Positions 7,456 to 17,425 of a stretch of 34,025 nucleotides of DNA are shown piece after piece (the stretch's first letter is position 1; every line of letters begins with the position of its first letter). The position numbers were made by a program, and so were the translations under genes. Under the pieces are notes generated by a model, which saw nothing but the letters and a program-made list of their open reading frames with translations, had not been told where the DNA came from and ran no database searches. This DNA is from a virus. Location: positions 1 to 34,025 of the IMG/VR virus record IMGVR_UViG_3300024520_000287. The stretch is one strand, 5' to 3'.

Positions 7456-7792
7456 AATCTCAGACAGCATCTCACCTGGTTCCACCGAGTATGGTGACCG
7501 TCAGGTCATAGAAGACAACATCCAGCAGGTCGTGCAGGCAGAGCCTGTTGGGCACGTTGCTGGTTCTAGTTCAGCTGGTGCTCAGGGCAAGCTCTCCCAG
7601 GGCTCCTTCTCTGACCTACCTGTGACTGATGGCCTCTCGCTAGGCCCAGGCGCGGGTCCACCACAGAATGCCACCATTGAAGGTGGCGCTAACATCGACA
7701 AGTTCAGGTTGATCGCGAAGAACGGCCGCAATCCTGTCATTCGCAAGATGGCCAGAGATGCCATTCGCGCACACCTTAATAGGAGCAACTAA
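7439..7792 (+). CDS. Hypothetical virion-region protein, GTG start
   Basis: A 117-residue protein. Residues 1-85 are low in hydrophobic residues and rich in Ser, Gly and Ala, likely disordered. The last 30 residues (FRLIAKNGRNPVIRKMARDA) form a basic amphipathic helix. The GTG start at 7439 is supported by AGGAG at 7429-7433 with a 5-nt spacer. The stop TAA overlaps the ATG of the giant gene (TAATG), so it is probably translated together with it. No family is recognised. Position suggests a minor internal virion protein. Confidence 0.6.
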   Translation: MPSASEISDSISPGSTEYGDRQVIEDNIQQVVQAEPVGHVAGSSSAGAQGKLSQGSFSDLPVTDGLSLGPGAGPPQNATIEGGANIDKFRLIAKNGRNPVIRKMARDAIRAHLNRSN

Positions 7793-10700
7793 TGCCCGTA
7801 CCCTTTGAATCCCACCTGGCCCCCGAGGACAGGGAGGCATATGAGACGTACGGCAATAGCGACTACCGACTAGGTGCTGAATCCGAGCCCCCCATGGCGC
7901 GTGAGGCGTTTGAGGCCAACCTCTACGGGTACCACTCGACGTCCCCCAACAAGGCTAGTGCCCTTGCTGCTGCATTTTTACAGAACGAGGGGTCGCGGGT
8001 CAACACACGCCAGTATGGCAATACGACGGATCAAGCCTACCGCCTCCCTGATGGTAGCCAGAACAAGACACTCCTCCAGCAGGATATCTTTGTGTCCAAA
8101 TTGGAGAAGGTTTTCTACGAGACGGGTGGGGATATCCCCCTCTCGTGGTATGTCAACTATGCTGAGGACATTGATCTCTTCGCTGGTGTAGGTGGGGAAC
8201 CTCTCCGTGAGCTGTACCGAATGACCCTAGAGCAGGAGAAGCTACGCGGCTTTGAGGGTCGCCATGCCGACCAAGCCGCACGCCGAGAGGCCTATGATGC
8301 TGGCAAGCTTGCGGAGTTCCAGGAAGAGACCCGCTCCATCATATTCGGTATGACCACCCCTAAGGGTGTCAAGGAAATGGGCCAGGAGTTTGGTGGCATT
8401 GTTGATCGGGAAGTGGGTCAGATACAGAACGTCCTGGCCCTTCCCGAGGTCAAGACAGTAACTGGTGCCGTTGCAAAGGCGTGGGGCTGGACCGTGAACG
8501 CCTTCCGAATTGCTGATGCTTGGATTGGAGAGCAGGCTTGGATTGATCCAGGTGCAAATGTAACTCAGGGAATTGCTGATGCTACCCTCGCTGCTGCCGA
8601 TGTTGTTGGGGCTGATGACATCGCCCACGGCATGCTTGGTGTCACTGCCGACACCCTTGCTGAGCTCACTGAGAGGGGAGCTGGCAACCGTTGGCAGGCA
8701 CGCCTACTGGCTGAGTCGAAGATCAAGGAAGACCTGGGAATGTCGCTGGAAGACTTCACCGTCCAGGCAGGCTTCGGTGACGCCATGGATTACGTGCGTC
8801 AGATGCCTGAACTGGACCCCAAGGTTTGGGAGCTATGGATGCGCGCCGCTGGAGGCGACGAAGACCTCGCTACCGACATGGCTGTGGACGAGATTCTGTT
8901 CTCCTCAGAGAACCAGGAGGCCATGAAAGAGCAGCAAGATTTCTACAACGAGCAATCAAGAGTCGTTCTCCAGGAAATGGAGGATGTAGATTTCTCAAAT
9001 GCTGAGGCGATCATGAGTATCGCTGCAAGCTACGGCGAGCTCCTGGAGACTATCGCCACCGGCGTCACGCTCGCGGTCGTCAATCTGATTGAGGGTGACT
9101 CCTGGATTTTCGACCCAGAGTACTGGCAGGAGCTGAAGAACTACGAGACCCCTGCCCACGTCCTCGGACTGGAGGGCACCCTGATTGGACTGGGTGTGAC
9201 CTACGGCATGACTATGGCAATGGACGCCCCCCTATTTGCAACCCGTGCCCCGCTCTCAGCAGCTGGTCGATGGGGATCACAGAACGCTGCTGACGCTTAC
9301 CACCTTGCCTACAAGTCTGTGGCTGAGATATCGAAGCACGATGAAGTACTCATGCTTGGGGGCCGGTCGGCTGGCGGGTCTCTGGGTGGCTCTATTGCCA
9401 TGGATGTACTTGAACAAACGGGCACCATTGAGAAGATGGCAAATGCCATCCTTGGTGAAGCCAGGGATTTGCCCACTTATGTGATGCACTTCTCGAAGCC
9501 TCAGTTGGCCAATGCCTACAACCATATCTCCATGGCAGCCTTCGCCCCGTTTGCAGATGACGTCGCCAAGGTGACTGACGAAGCCATTGAGGCTGCTGGT
9601 GCACGTATTGCTAAGCGCGGTATGGAGCCCCTTGAAATCACGGTCAACCCATCCTCAGCACGTCAGACCCTGTCTGAGAATCACCTCGCAGAACTTGCCT
9701 TCCTTCAACGGGAGGGGCACAAGCTCGTTCCCTCTACCGTACGGCTGGACGTCAAGACGGGGCTCACTCCGTCACGACGACTGACAGGCTTCGCTGATGA
9801 AGAGGCCGACGTCATCTACAAGATCGCGGAAGGCAAGGTCCTCAAGAGGAATCCTGAAGCCGTCACCGTCAAGGGTGCTGACAAGGTTGAAGCTGACGAG
9901 CTCCTCGGCACACGCCTTCCACGGATTCTTGATGACGCGGAAACTGTGCAAACCCCCGCCGCCACTGTCACAGTGAAAGAGGGTGGGACCGACGTGACCT
10001 ATCAACTCAAGCGCACAGAGCTAGAGCTGGGCGGAGTTGCTTACTCAGTGAGGACATCGGAAGGTAAGGTTGTGGCCGGTGTTATCGGTCGTGCAGGTAA
10101 GTCCCTAGAGGGAGACTTGGCTATGGCTACTACGCTTGGCCGCGGTTCAATGGAACAGATTTGGGATGTTGCACGCATTCAATTTGACGACCACTTCATT
10201 CTCCAGTCGGGTAACTCCTCCTCCATGTCCTCTCAGGCCGCAAGGTTCTCGGAGAAGTATGCCAAGAAGCTCATTGACGACAAGGTCAATGATGCCGTCC
10301 GCTTCAATGCTGACGAGGCCATGCCTCCTGCCCAATGGGCCGATGGTGTGACCGCTGACAGCGTAGGTGCCGTCGATGTAGACGGAGCAATTCACGTACA
10401 GCCACGCAGGATCATGCCCGATGACCTCACGTACGGGGAGATGGATCGTGAGTACATTGCGGACCTTTTCCACGGACACTACCTTGACGGTGGTGATGCC
10501 CTGAGTGCAAATCAGACGACCCTGGCTGTGATGGCCTCCCGCCAGTTTGGTGAGATCATGCGTATGCAGCCGAGCAAGGCTGTGCAGCACACGCGCCACC
10601 TCTTCAACCAGATCAATGCCAACACCCTATTCAACTACCACGGCCCTACTGGCACACAGCACATCAGCCAAGCTGGGACACGTATGTTCGCAGCGGTAGA

Positions 10701-13700
10701 TGACTTGGATGGTGTGGTGGTGTACAAACGCCGAATCATGCAATTCCATGCCGACCGTGGCCGCCTCCAGTCTGAGGCCGCAGACCTTGCTCTTGAGATG
10801 AGAACCTTGGACAACCAGCAGGGCATACTTAGGCGTACTTATGGAGTGGACAGCATAGTGGACGATGGAGCTGCTACCGCAGGCGTGAAGCTCACCTTTG
10901 AAGAGACAGGCACCATTAAGGGAGCCCGCGAACTGTACGTCAAGAATCGTAAGCGAATGGATGCAATCAAGGTCGAGATGAAAACGAACCAGACCCAGGG
11001 TATGGACTTTGGTGAGCTGACGAGCATCCTCAAGGATATGTGGGACGACTTCAACCGCACACACATTGCCACCCACCCAGAGTGGAAGAAGATTCCTGGT
11101 GCAATTGATCCTGATACTGGGCTTGTCAGGTATGAGCTCCTCATGTCGCGTCAGACCAAGCAGGCAACCGAGTATGAGGCTATCCTTGCTCGCGCGCATA
11201 AGGAAGGTATCTCTCTAGAAGACGCCGCCAAGAAGGAAGTAGGTGTTGTGCCTCAGAGCATCATCGCGACCAGCGGAGTAATTGATGACACGCTTGGTAT
11301 CACAGTTGATGACTTCCTCCGACAGACGCATGACGTCCTCAAACATAAGAGCTCCTGGCTCGCCCCCGCCTCTCCTCTGGAGATGATGACGGCAGCCACG
11401 GGTGGACCGGATGCCCTGAAGCGTGTGGTGGCCAAGATTGCCACTGACAACATCGCTGAGGTCGTACACAATCTCCACCTCGCGTGGGTCCTGGACAAGG
11501 TGTTCACCCCACGGACGGGTATCGTTGTGTCCATGGATGAGCTCATCTCCTACTTGCATGCCGGTGGTGGTCGTACGATCTTCACCTTCATGGAAGACCA
11601 GGTTTCTAAGAAGCTGATAAGGCTCGCGCGACTCAAGAAGAGTGGGTCCTGGGCCAAGATGCCAGCGCGCACTCAGCGGCGCCTCACTGAGCTCGAAGAG
11701 TACCCCATCTATCTACAGCAGCAGGAGCGAGCATGGCTCGAAACGCAGGGTGTGGGTCTTGACGAGGTCACTTTCAAGAAGAACAAGTTCGGCGGCAATG
11801 ATGACTACTACAACGCCGCACAGCGGCAGGCCCAGGGCTTCATGTCCAACGAGGGCTTCGTCGCCCACCTCAAGGGTGCTGAAGCATTCGATGACTGGTT
11901 CATGCTGGAGCAGACCGCAGCGTCCGCTCGTGACCTCCAGTTCTTCGACGTAGTCACGGGCAAGGTCCGTACTGGCGCGACAGCTGAGCAGGTCCGCTCG
12001 GGCTATGAGGCCATGTGGCAGCTCGCCACTGCGGAGCTCGATGATGCCGCCACAGCAGCGGCCAAGAAGGTTTGGCTTGAGGGAGCGGAGACGGCAGCAG
12101 TGAAGGGCAGCACCAAGGCTGGCCCTACGGTCCTTCCACCCTGGGTTCTCGAAGGCTTCGGTTCTGTGACCGCCAGCCAGCAAGCTAGCTCCGGTGTTGC
12201 GGGAGCCGTGGACGTTGCCACCAACGCACTGTTCACCCGCCCCCTGAACTACCGACGTGGCGCCATGGCCAGCACTGTGAGGAAGTCCGAGACTGCCCGC
12301 CTTGAGAAGCTCTTCGCTTCGCAGGGCAGGAAGATCATGGATGAGAACGAGGTGTTCGATATTCTTCGGCGCCAGTATCCAAACTCCCCCGAGGAGATGG
12401 TCCGTGCCGCAGTCCCTCAGTTCCAAGCACACCTCAAGGAAACCCAGGGTGTCGTCTCACGACGGTATGTGCAAGAGTTGGCTGAACAGAAGGTTGTGTT
12501 TGAAATTGAGCGGAGGATGTACTCCTTCACCAACGAGTCACTCGCTGGCCGCAAGGTTGTCGGACTGGCTCCGTTCGGTAAGCCCTACGCTGACATGATC
12601 GGTCGTTGGACACGCGAGCTCTTCTCCCGCCCCCAACTTCGTGGCTGGCTGAACGAGTCGAATGTCCCTGGCGTCAGCAAGGCAGCGAATGCCATGGTTG
12701 ATGCCCTACCAATCAACCCACGTACGGGTGGCTTCCTGTCTCGTGTGGCGAACACAGACTTCGACCTGGACCGCATCCAAGAAGACCCAGCTGTCGGCTG
12801 GGCCGCTCAGGCTGTTGGCCTTGAGAGGATCGACGTTGGTAGGGGACTCTTCCTGTTCCAACAGGGCCAGTCCCCCATTAACGTCCTGCTACCAGGCCTA
12901 GGAGTCATCCCTGTGATGGCCCTTGAGGCTATCTTCCGATTCAACATGCCGGACCCAATCAAGGACCCTCTTGCTCATCAGCGGTACATGGACGACTGGA
13001 GCGAATGGGTTCCAAGTCTAGGTTTCCAGACGCCTCAAGGTATTGGGAACCGAGCTGCTGCAATGCTCCTGGGTGGAGGTACACTCTCTAGGAGTGTATC
13101 CATGGGTAGCTCCATGGCACAGCTTGTCACGGGAGAACAGTTTGGCTCGACCATCATGAAGCAGAGCTGGGGGCCTCGGATCGAGGCAACCAAGAACATC
13201 AAGGAAGCGCTGTCCGACCCTAACTTCTACGCAGAGCTTGCGGACCTTGATGGCGTCAGCGCAGAGCTGGGTATGACCGCCCTAATTGATGAGGAGATCG
13301 GGAAGATTCTTGAGGGTGCCGCTCGCGCTGAGGCTGTGGCCAGCCTGAAGGAAGACTTCGTAGAGCTGATGCGCCCAGTCGGCGCTGTCTTCGACTCCGC
13401 AAATGATGACCTTGGTGAGGTGTGGCTTGGCAGCATGGAGACGATGGGCATTGAGCTCCCCCCCTATATGTCCACGGACACGCCGGAGCAGGCACGTCGG
13501 GCAGCTGACTGGGTACGCAACTACTACTTTGATCTCCCTGACTGGGAGCGCGACTTGGCCGTGGCCACGAACCCCGCCATGGCTGTCAACCTTGTATCCT
13601 CCTGGAAGTGGTCGGATGCAGGACTCGAAGCACAGATTCCAGGTAACGACCTAGCGTACCGGACGGGTGGCAGCAAGACCGACCAGGCCCGTCACAACGC

Positions 13701-14943
13701 CTACAAGGACAACGGCTGGATTGAGCCGATGACGCCACGGAAGGTGGCCTCCAACATCATTGGCACCGTACTCCAGGCCAAAGAGCGGGCAGCGAAGGCA
13801 GCCTACACCGAGGGTGTGACCATCGCCAACAACGAGCGGTGGGACGAGATGCGTGACGCCGACAAGGCGTGGTTGGAGGCGGCAGCAGAGTCGCTGCGTG
13901 CAGACGACATCCTCCCCTTCCGCACAGGCCGAGAGCTGTGGAACAACTACCCCGACCTGAAGCGTGCCTACGATACAGAGTTCCCACCTGAAGAGGGTGA
14001 GTCTGGCTTCACCATGAAGGTCCGACCATGGAGTGCTCAGATGCCTACGACCCCAGAGGAGCTCCGCCAGGAGTTCTCTGAAGATGGTTGGGCCCTCCTA
14101 GAGATTACTCCCAAGCTGGAGCGGCTCCTCCCGATCATCGGTCTGGACTACAAGCACGACCAGCCTTCGGAGACAGTCATGATGAACGAAATCTACAAGG
14201 CCACGGCCAACATGATCTCAGAGACCAGCCTGGAGAACCCCATCTTCGCCCATATTGATCCAGACTTCCGCGGCTGGCAGGCCACGCGAAGTGTTGGTTA
14301 CCAGTCATTCACCTCCTTCTATGGCAAGGTCCTCGACGGCGAGGCCTTCAGTGCCGAGACTCGCGCGGAACACAAGCAAAGCTTGGTGTGGATTGGTGAG
14401 GCCCTCGACCGGAGAGCCGCTGGCGACCCGTCGTGGCGCACGGTCCGTGACAATGCTGTGGCCCGCTTCTCCCGCATGGTCCAGGACGATGCCTTCAACC
14501 AGGTAGACAACGTGAAGAAGTGGAATGATGCCTATGGCAAGACCCTGGGGTCCTACGACTGGGTACCGGACGAGCCCTCCCCTCTCTTCGATGAGCAGGG
14601 GAATGCCAACCCAAACGCCACACAAGTTTGGGTCCGCAACGTAGCCGATGGTGATACCATCCATGTAGCCTTCAACGCTCCAGGGATCGGCGGTGCCCAG
14701 CAGGTCACCTCTGTCCGTCTGCTCGGCTGGAACGCCCAAGAGCTTGGACAGGGTGGTGAGGCAGAGAGGGACAACCTCGAAGCAGCGATATCAAGCGCCA
14801 TCGACAGAGGCCTCCCTATCGCTATCGTCCGTGACCCCGAGCGGTATGGACACACAGACATGTACGGACGTGTATTTGGATGGCTTTACATTGGTGAAGA
14901 TGTGTGGTATAATCCTGACACCATGATACCGAGGAAGAACTAA
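7792..14943 (+). CDS. Giant virion/ejection-type protein with C-terminal SNase-like domain
   Basis: At 2383 residues this gene fills a fifth of the window. Most of it is helical and Ala/Glu rich. Hydrophobic stretches lie near residues 415-430, 455-490 and 1690-1715 (for example VLLPGLGVIPVMALEAIF). Its place between portal and scaffold, and the absence of a tape measure, suggest an internal core or ejection protein that crosses the cell envelope with the DNA. The last ~105 residues match a staphylococcal-nuclease (TNase) fold: VADGDTIHV (Asp2286/Asp2288), VRLLGWNAQE (Arg2309, Asn2314, Glu2317) and MYGRVFGWLY (Arg2360). The catalytic Arg, Glu and Arg positions are kept, but the usual calcium-binding Asp40 equivalent is Asn. 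The rest matches no family I recognise. A promoter lies inside the 3' end. Confidence 0.75.
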   Translation: MPVPFESHLAPEDREAYETYGNSDYRLGAESEPPMAREAFEANLYGYHSTSPNKASALAAAFLQNEGSRVNTRQYGNTTDQAYRLPDGSQNKTLLQQDIFVSKLEKVFYETGGDIPLSWYVNYAEDIDLFAGVGGEPLRELYRMTLEQEKLRGFEGRHADQAARREAYDAGKLAEFQEETRSIIFGMTTPKGVKEMGQEFGGIVDREVGQIQNVLALPEVKTVTGAVAKAWGWTVNAFRIADAWIGEQAWIDPGANVTQGIADATLAAADVVGADDIAHGMLGVTADTLAELTERGAGNRWQARLLAESKIKEDLGMSLEDFTVQAGFGDAMDYVRQMPELDPKVWELWMRAAGGDEDLATDMAVDEILFSSENQEAMKEQQDFYNEQSRVVLQEMEDVDFSNAEAIMSIAASYGELLETIATGVTLAVVNLIEGDSWIFDPEYWQELKNYETPAHVLGLEGTLIGLGVTYGMTMAMDAPLFATRAPLSAAGRWGSQNAADAYHLAYKSVAEISKHDEVLMLGGRSAGGSLGGSIAMDVLEQTGTIEKMANAILGEARDLPTYVMHFSKPQLANAYNHISMAAFAPFADDVAKVTDEAIEAAGARIAKRGMEPLEITVNPSSARQTLSENHLAELAFLQREGHKLVPSTVRLDVKTGLTPSRRLTGFADEEADVIYKIAEGKVLKRNPEAVTVKGADKVEADELLGTRLPRILDDAETVQTPAATVTVKEGGTDVTYQLKRTELELGGVAYSVRTSEGKVVAGVIGRAGKSLEGDLAMATTLGRGSMEQIWDVARIQFDDHFILQSGNSSSMSSQAARFSEKYAKKLIDDKVNDAVRFNADEAMPPAQWADGVTADSVGAVDVDGAIHVQPRRIMPDDLTYGEMDREYIADLFHGHYLDGGDALSANQTTLAVMASRQFGEIMRMQPSKAVQHTRHLFNQINANTLFNYHGPTGTQHISQAGTRMFAAVDDLDGVVVYKRRIMQFHADRGRLQSEAADLALEMRTLDNQQGILRRTYGVDSIVDDGAATAGVKLTFEETGTIKGARELYVKNRKRMDAIKVEMKTNQTQGMDFGELTSILKDMWDDFNRTHIATHPEWKKIPGAIDPDTGLVRYELLMSRQTKQATEYEAILARAHKEGISLEDAAKKEVGVVPQSIIATSGVIDDTLGITVDDFLRQTHDVLKHKSSWLAPASPLEMMTAATGGPDALKRVVAKIATDNIAEVVHNLHLAWVLDKVFTPRTGIVVSMDELISYLHAGGGRTIFTFMEDQVSKKLIRLARLKKSGSWAKMPARTQRRLTELEEYPIYLQQQERAWLETQGVGLDEVTFKKNKFGGNDDYYNAAQRQAQGFMSNEGFVAHLKGAEAFDDWFMLEQTAASARDLQFFDVVTGKVRTGATAEQVRSGYEAMWQLATAELDDAATAAAKKVWLEGAETAAVKGSTKAGPTVLPPWVLEGFGSVTASQQASSGVAGAVDVATNALFTRPLNYRRGAMASTVRKSETARLEKLFASQGRKIMDENEVFDILRRQYPNSPEEMVRAAVPQFQAHLKETQGVVSRRYVQELAEQKVVFEIERRMYSFTNESLAGRKVVGLAPFGKPYADMIGRWTRELFSRPQLRGWLNESNVPGVSKAANAMVDALPINPRTGGFLSRVANTDFDLDRIQEDPAVGWAAQAVGLERIDVGRGLFLFQQGQSPINVLLPGLGVIPVMALEAIFRFNMPDPIKDPLAHQRYMDDWSEWVPSLGFQTPQGIGNRAAAMLLGGGTLSRSVSMGSSMAQLVTGEQFGSTIMKQSWGPRIEATKNIKEALSDPNFYAELADLDGVSAELGMTALIDEEIGKILEGAARAEAVASLKEDFVELMRPVGAVFDSANDDLGEVWLGSMETMGIELPPYMSTDTPEQARRAADWVRNYYFDLPDWERDLAVATNPAMAVNLVSSWKWSDAGLEAQIPGNDLAYRTGGSKTDQARHNAYKDNGWIEPMTPRKVASNIIGTVLQAKERAAKAAYTEGVTIANNERWDEMRDADKAWLEAAAESLRADDILPFRTGRELWNNYPDLKRAYDTEFPPEEGESGFTMKVRPWSAQMPTTPEELRQEFSEDGWALLEITPKLERLLPIIGLDYKHDQPSETVMMNEIYKATANMISETSLENPIFAHIDPDFRGWQATRSVGYQSFTSFYGKVLDGEAFSAETRAEHKQSLVWIGEALDRRAAGDPSWRTVRDNAVARFSRMVQDDAFNQVDNVKKWNDAYGKTLGSYDWVPDEPSPLFDEQGNANPNATQVWVRNVADGDTIHVAFNAPGIGGAQQVTSVRLLGWNAQELGQGGEAERDNLEAAISSAIDRGLPIAIVRDPERYGHTDMYGRVFGWLYIGEDVWYNPDTMIPRKN
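14885..14913 (+). promoter_or_regulatory. Extended -10 sigma70-type promoter inside the giant gene
   Basis: TTTACA at 14885-14890, a 17-bp spacer, TGG, then a perfect TATAAT at 14908-14913. It overlaps the coding sequence of the SNase-like domain. The start near 14920 would give a short leader with GAGGAAG before ATG 14943. Confidence 0.75.
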
Positions 14944-15818
14944 TGGGATTACCAGACCTACCAGCCGATGACACTGGCGCAGCAGGGGCAGAAGAAGAAC
15001 GCGAACCTAGCCTGGGTGAAGCCTTTGACTGGCAGACCCAGTTCCGGAAGGACATGGTGACCCAAGCAGAGTCCTGGGCCAGCAAGTTCGGTGTGCCTAA
15101 GTTCATTGTGGATGCTCTCGTTCGTGACAATATCGACGCCGCCACCGGCTACATGATTGACCAACAGAAGCAGAGAGGTACCGCCTACGGCTACATCCCC
15201 GAGGGTGACCCCTCCAGGGACTCCTTCGACTTCAATGAGTACAACCGTATGTGGCAGGATGGCCTGAACTTCTTCACCATGCGGACAGGTTACGACTTCG
15301 CTGGGATTGGTAAGCCCAGGGGAGGCTCTGGCAGCGGCAGGCCGACAGCTGCACAGCTGCGGAACATGTTCGATATTGACCAGCTGACTGAAGACGCCAG
15401 CAAGATGTGGGGAGCATACCTCCTCGAAGACAGCAAGGATGCACGCAGCATCGCAAACGAATACGTGGATGCCATTGTGGCCTCTGGTGGTCAGCAGGAG
15501 CTCGACTACCAGACTTTCGTACTTAACAAGATCAGAGCTACAAACCGCCATAGCCTACTCTATCAGAACAAACCGGAGGGGATGGATGAACTTCAATACG
15601 TGGCACCTTATGCACAAGCGGCGACGTCTGTTATCGGCGGTGGCGGTCAGGCCGGAAGAACTGCTAACGACGTGGCTGCCAGTGGTGCTGCTCTCGGTGC
15701 TTCATCTAGCGCTTTCTCTAGCAGACTGGCTCGTACACCGGAGCATCAACAGTCGCAAGGATTCATAAACGGTTTGGAGCAACGAGTACGTGACGTCAAG
15801 AACGTCCTGAGAGGATAA
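14943..15818 (+). CDS. Probable internal virion protein (hypothetical)
   Basis: A 291-residue protein, mainly helical. The N-terminus is acidic and disordered (about 1-25). A helical region with many aromatic residues follows, and a Gly/Ser/Pro-rich linker near residue 125 separates it from a second helical domain (about 135-235). The tail is Ala/Ser/Gly rich. The start ATG overlaps the stop of the giant gene (TAATG) and has GAGGAAG upstream. No family is recognised. Its place next to the giant gene suggests a partner in the internal core or ejection apparatus. It has its own promoter, so it may be needed in more copies than the giant protein. Confidence 0.6.
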   Translation: MGLPDLPADDTGAAGAEEEREPSLGEAFDWQTQFRKDMVTQAESWASKFGVPKFIVDALVRDNIDAATGYMIDQQKQRGTAYGYIPEGDPSRDSFDFNEYNRMWQDGLNFFTMRTGYDFAGIGKPRGGSGSGRPTAAQLRNMFDIDQLTEDASKMWGAYLLEDSKDARSIANEYVDAIVASGGQQELDYQTFVLNKIRATNRHSLLYQNKPEGMDELQYVAPYAQAATSVIGGGGQAGRTANDVAASGAALGASSSAFSSRLARTPEHQQSQGFINGLEQRVRDVKNVLRG

Positions 15819-15822
15819 CACT

Positions 15823-17394
15823 ATGGCAACGGAAATCAGCACAGAACTTCAGAACATCATTGACTTCGTCAAGAAAACTTGGGGCATCACCGTTGATCCA
15901 GCTAGGGCCGCTGGCTGGCAGGATGAACTGAACGCCGGTGACAGTCGTGACCTATCTGCGTTGCGCGCTGACATCTTCGAGCACGTCGTGGGCATGGACA
16001 AGGTTGAGGCGTGGGTCATAGCCCAATGGGAAGAGTCGGGTGTGCCAATGACGGCTGGTAGTGACGAGAGCTGGGAGGCTCGTGTCACCCGTATGGCCAT
16101 GGAGCTCTCGACCGGCACACGCCAGTTCAATACGTTCCAGTCAGAGGTCAAGGCTGCCGGCGGCATTGACGACTCATCCGGTATAGACACCACGGATACT
16201 GATCCACCTCCGCCGCCCACCCCAGGTATAGGTAAGGACGTCAAAATCCTGGTTGGCAAGGACATGAAGTGGTACTACGATCAGACCACGGGGAACTGGT
16301 ATGTCGCCTACAAGCTGCCTGGTTCCGAGCGCTACATGGTGTTTGAGGCCAACGGCTCAGAGATGGACGCCATCTTTGGTGAGGGCCAACGCCCCACCAG
16401 TTACGAGCCTATGTCCTTCGGTGATATCACTCAACAGGAAGGCTTCACGTTCGGTGGTAACATCATGGACGTGGAGGGGGACGGTACCTTCGAGGGTGAA
16501 GTTGAGCGTGTGATCGCTCTGGCCCTTGACGAAGGCATCCTCCCTGACTGGGCACAGGAAAGCGATGCGGTCCTGGACCTCCTCTACATCGCCCATGCCG
16601 AGGGCAAGCCCACCGACTGGCTCATTGAGAACCTGGCCATGCTCCCCGAGTTCAAGGCACGCTTCCCAGGCATCGAAGCCTTCGAGGCTACTGGCCTCAA
16701 CATTATCGAAAGCGTCGAGTCCTTCCTGGAGTTGGAGTCCGGCGTCAAGAAGCTCATCCTCGCTGACGGAGGTGACCCCGCCTCTGTGACCCCTGACATG
16801 ATTGGAGACCTTGTTGCCCAGGGACATAGCCTCACGGACGTATCGACGGTGTTCGACATCTTCGACCGCCTGGAGTCACACGCCGGAGCCCTTGAGGCCT
16901 TCAACGAGGTACTTGTGGCCAACGGCATGGACCCCCTTGATGCGGACGATGCCTTTGAGTTCATGGCAGGTAACGCCCCGCAGGAGGTCTACGACCTCTG
17001 GGAGCAGTCCTCTCTACACCAGGCAGCTATCGAGTCCGGCTTGGACATCGGTGTTGAAGGTGCGATTGACCTAGCCAAACGGACTGAAGGCCTTACGTCC
17101 TACGCCGGAGCTATGGAGGGGCTGACTAACGCAGCCACCAACATCCTCCGCTTCCGTGGGGAGATTGGCCTAGATCGGTTTGGCCTCAACGAGCAGGACC
17201 TGATTGACCTGAGCCTTGGACTGGCTCCGTCCTCGGGTGCTTCGCAGGCTGACATCGGACGCAACATGGAGCGCGCATTCGGCGCTGCCAAGGCCAAGCG
17301 AGACCGCGCCAGAGTCAACCCATTCAAGCGATTCACTGATGAGGGTGTGCCACAATCGGCCAGCCTCTCGGGTCTCCGCTCACAAAGCAGTTGA
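15823..17394 (+). CDS. Probable internal virion protein with proline linker (hypothetical)
   Basis: A 523-residue acidic protein. Residues 1-110 are helical. A linker with consecutive prolines (DPPPPPTP, about 127-134) joins this to a beta-containing part (about 138-195) and then a long helical region up to 480. The last 40 residues are basic and then Ser rich. It starts 5 nt after the preceding stop. The TGA stop is embedded in the -35 box of the capsid promoter. No family is recognised. The place between the giant gene and scaffold suggests an internal or ejection protein. Confidence 0.6.
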   Translation: MATEISTELQNIIDFVKKTWGITVDPARAAGWQDELNAGDSRDLSALRADIFEHVVGMDKVEAWVIAQWEESGVPMTAGSDESWEARVTRMAMELSTGTRQFNTFQSEVKAAGGIDDSSGIDTTDTDPPPPPTPGIGKDVKILVGKDMKWYYDQTTGNWYVAYKLPGSERYMVFEANGSEMDAIFGEGQRPTSYEPMSFGDITQQEGFTFGGNIMDVEGDGTFEGEVERVIALALDEGILPDWAQESDAVLDLLYIAHAEGKPTDWLIENLAMLPEFKARFPGIEAFEATGLNIIESVESFLELESGVKKLILADGGDPASVTPDMIGDLVAQGHSLTDVSTVFDIFDRLESHAGALEAFNEVLVANGMDPLDADDAFEFMAGNAPQEVYDLWEQSSLHQAAIESGLDIGVEGAIDLAKRTEGLTSYAGAMEGLTNAATNILRFRGEIGLDRFGLNEQDLIDLSLGLAPSSGASQADIGRNMERAFGAAKAKRDRARVNPFKRFTDEGVPQSASLSGLRSQSS

Positions 17395-17419
17395 CAATAG
17401 TGGAAATATCTGCTATACT
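17391..17419 (+). promoter_or_regulatory. Strong extended -10 promoter of the capsid unit
   Basis: TTGACA at 17391-17396, exactly 17 bp, TGC, then TATACT at 17414-17419. This is a near-perfect sigma70-type promoter and fits the need for high capsid and scaffold output. Expected start near 17426. Confidence 0.85.
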
Positions 17420-17425
17420 ACAATC

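Noticed and set aside
10147-12432. Long open frames (150, 190 and 239 codons) on the - strand inside the giant gene
   Set aside because: They are antisense to a long continuous coding frame, lack ribosome binding sites and domain motifs, and are expected by chance opposite GC-rich coding sequence.
14958-15551. 197-codon open frame on the - strand
   Set aside because: Antisense to the gene at 14943-15818, which has a promoter, a ribosome binding site and coupling to its neighbour.
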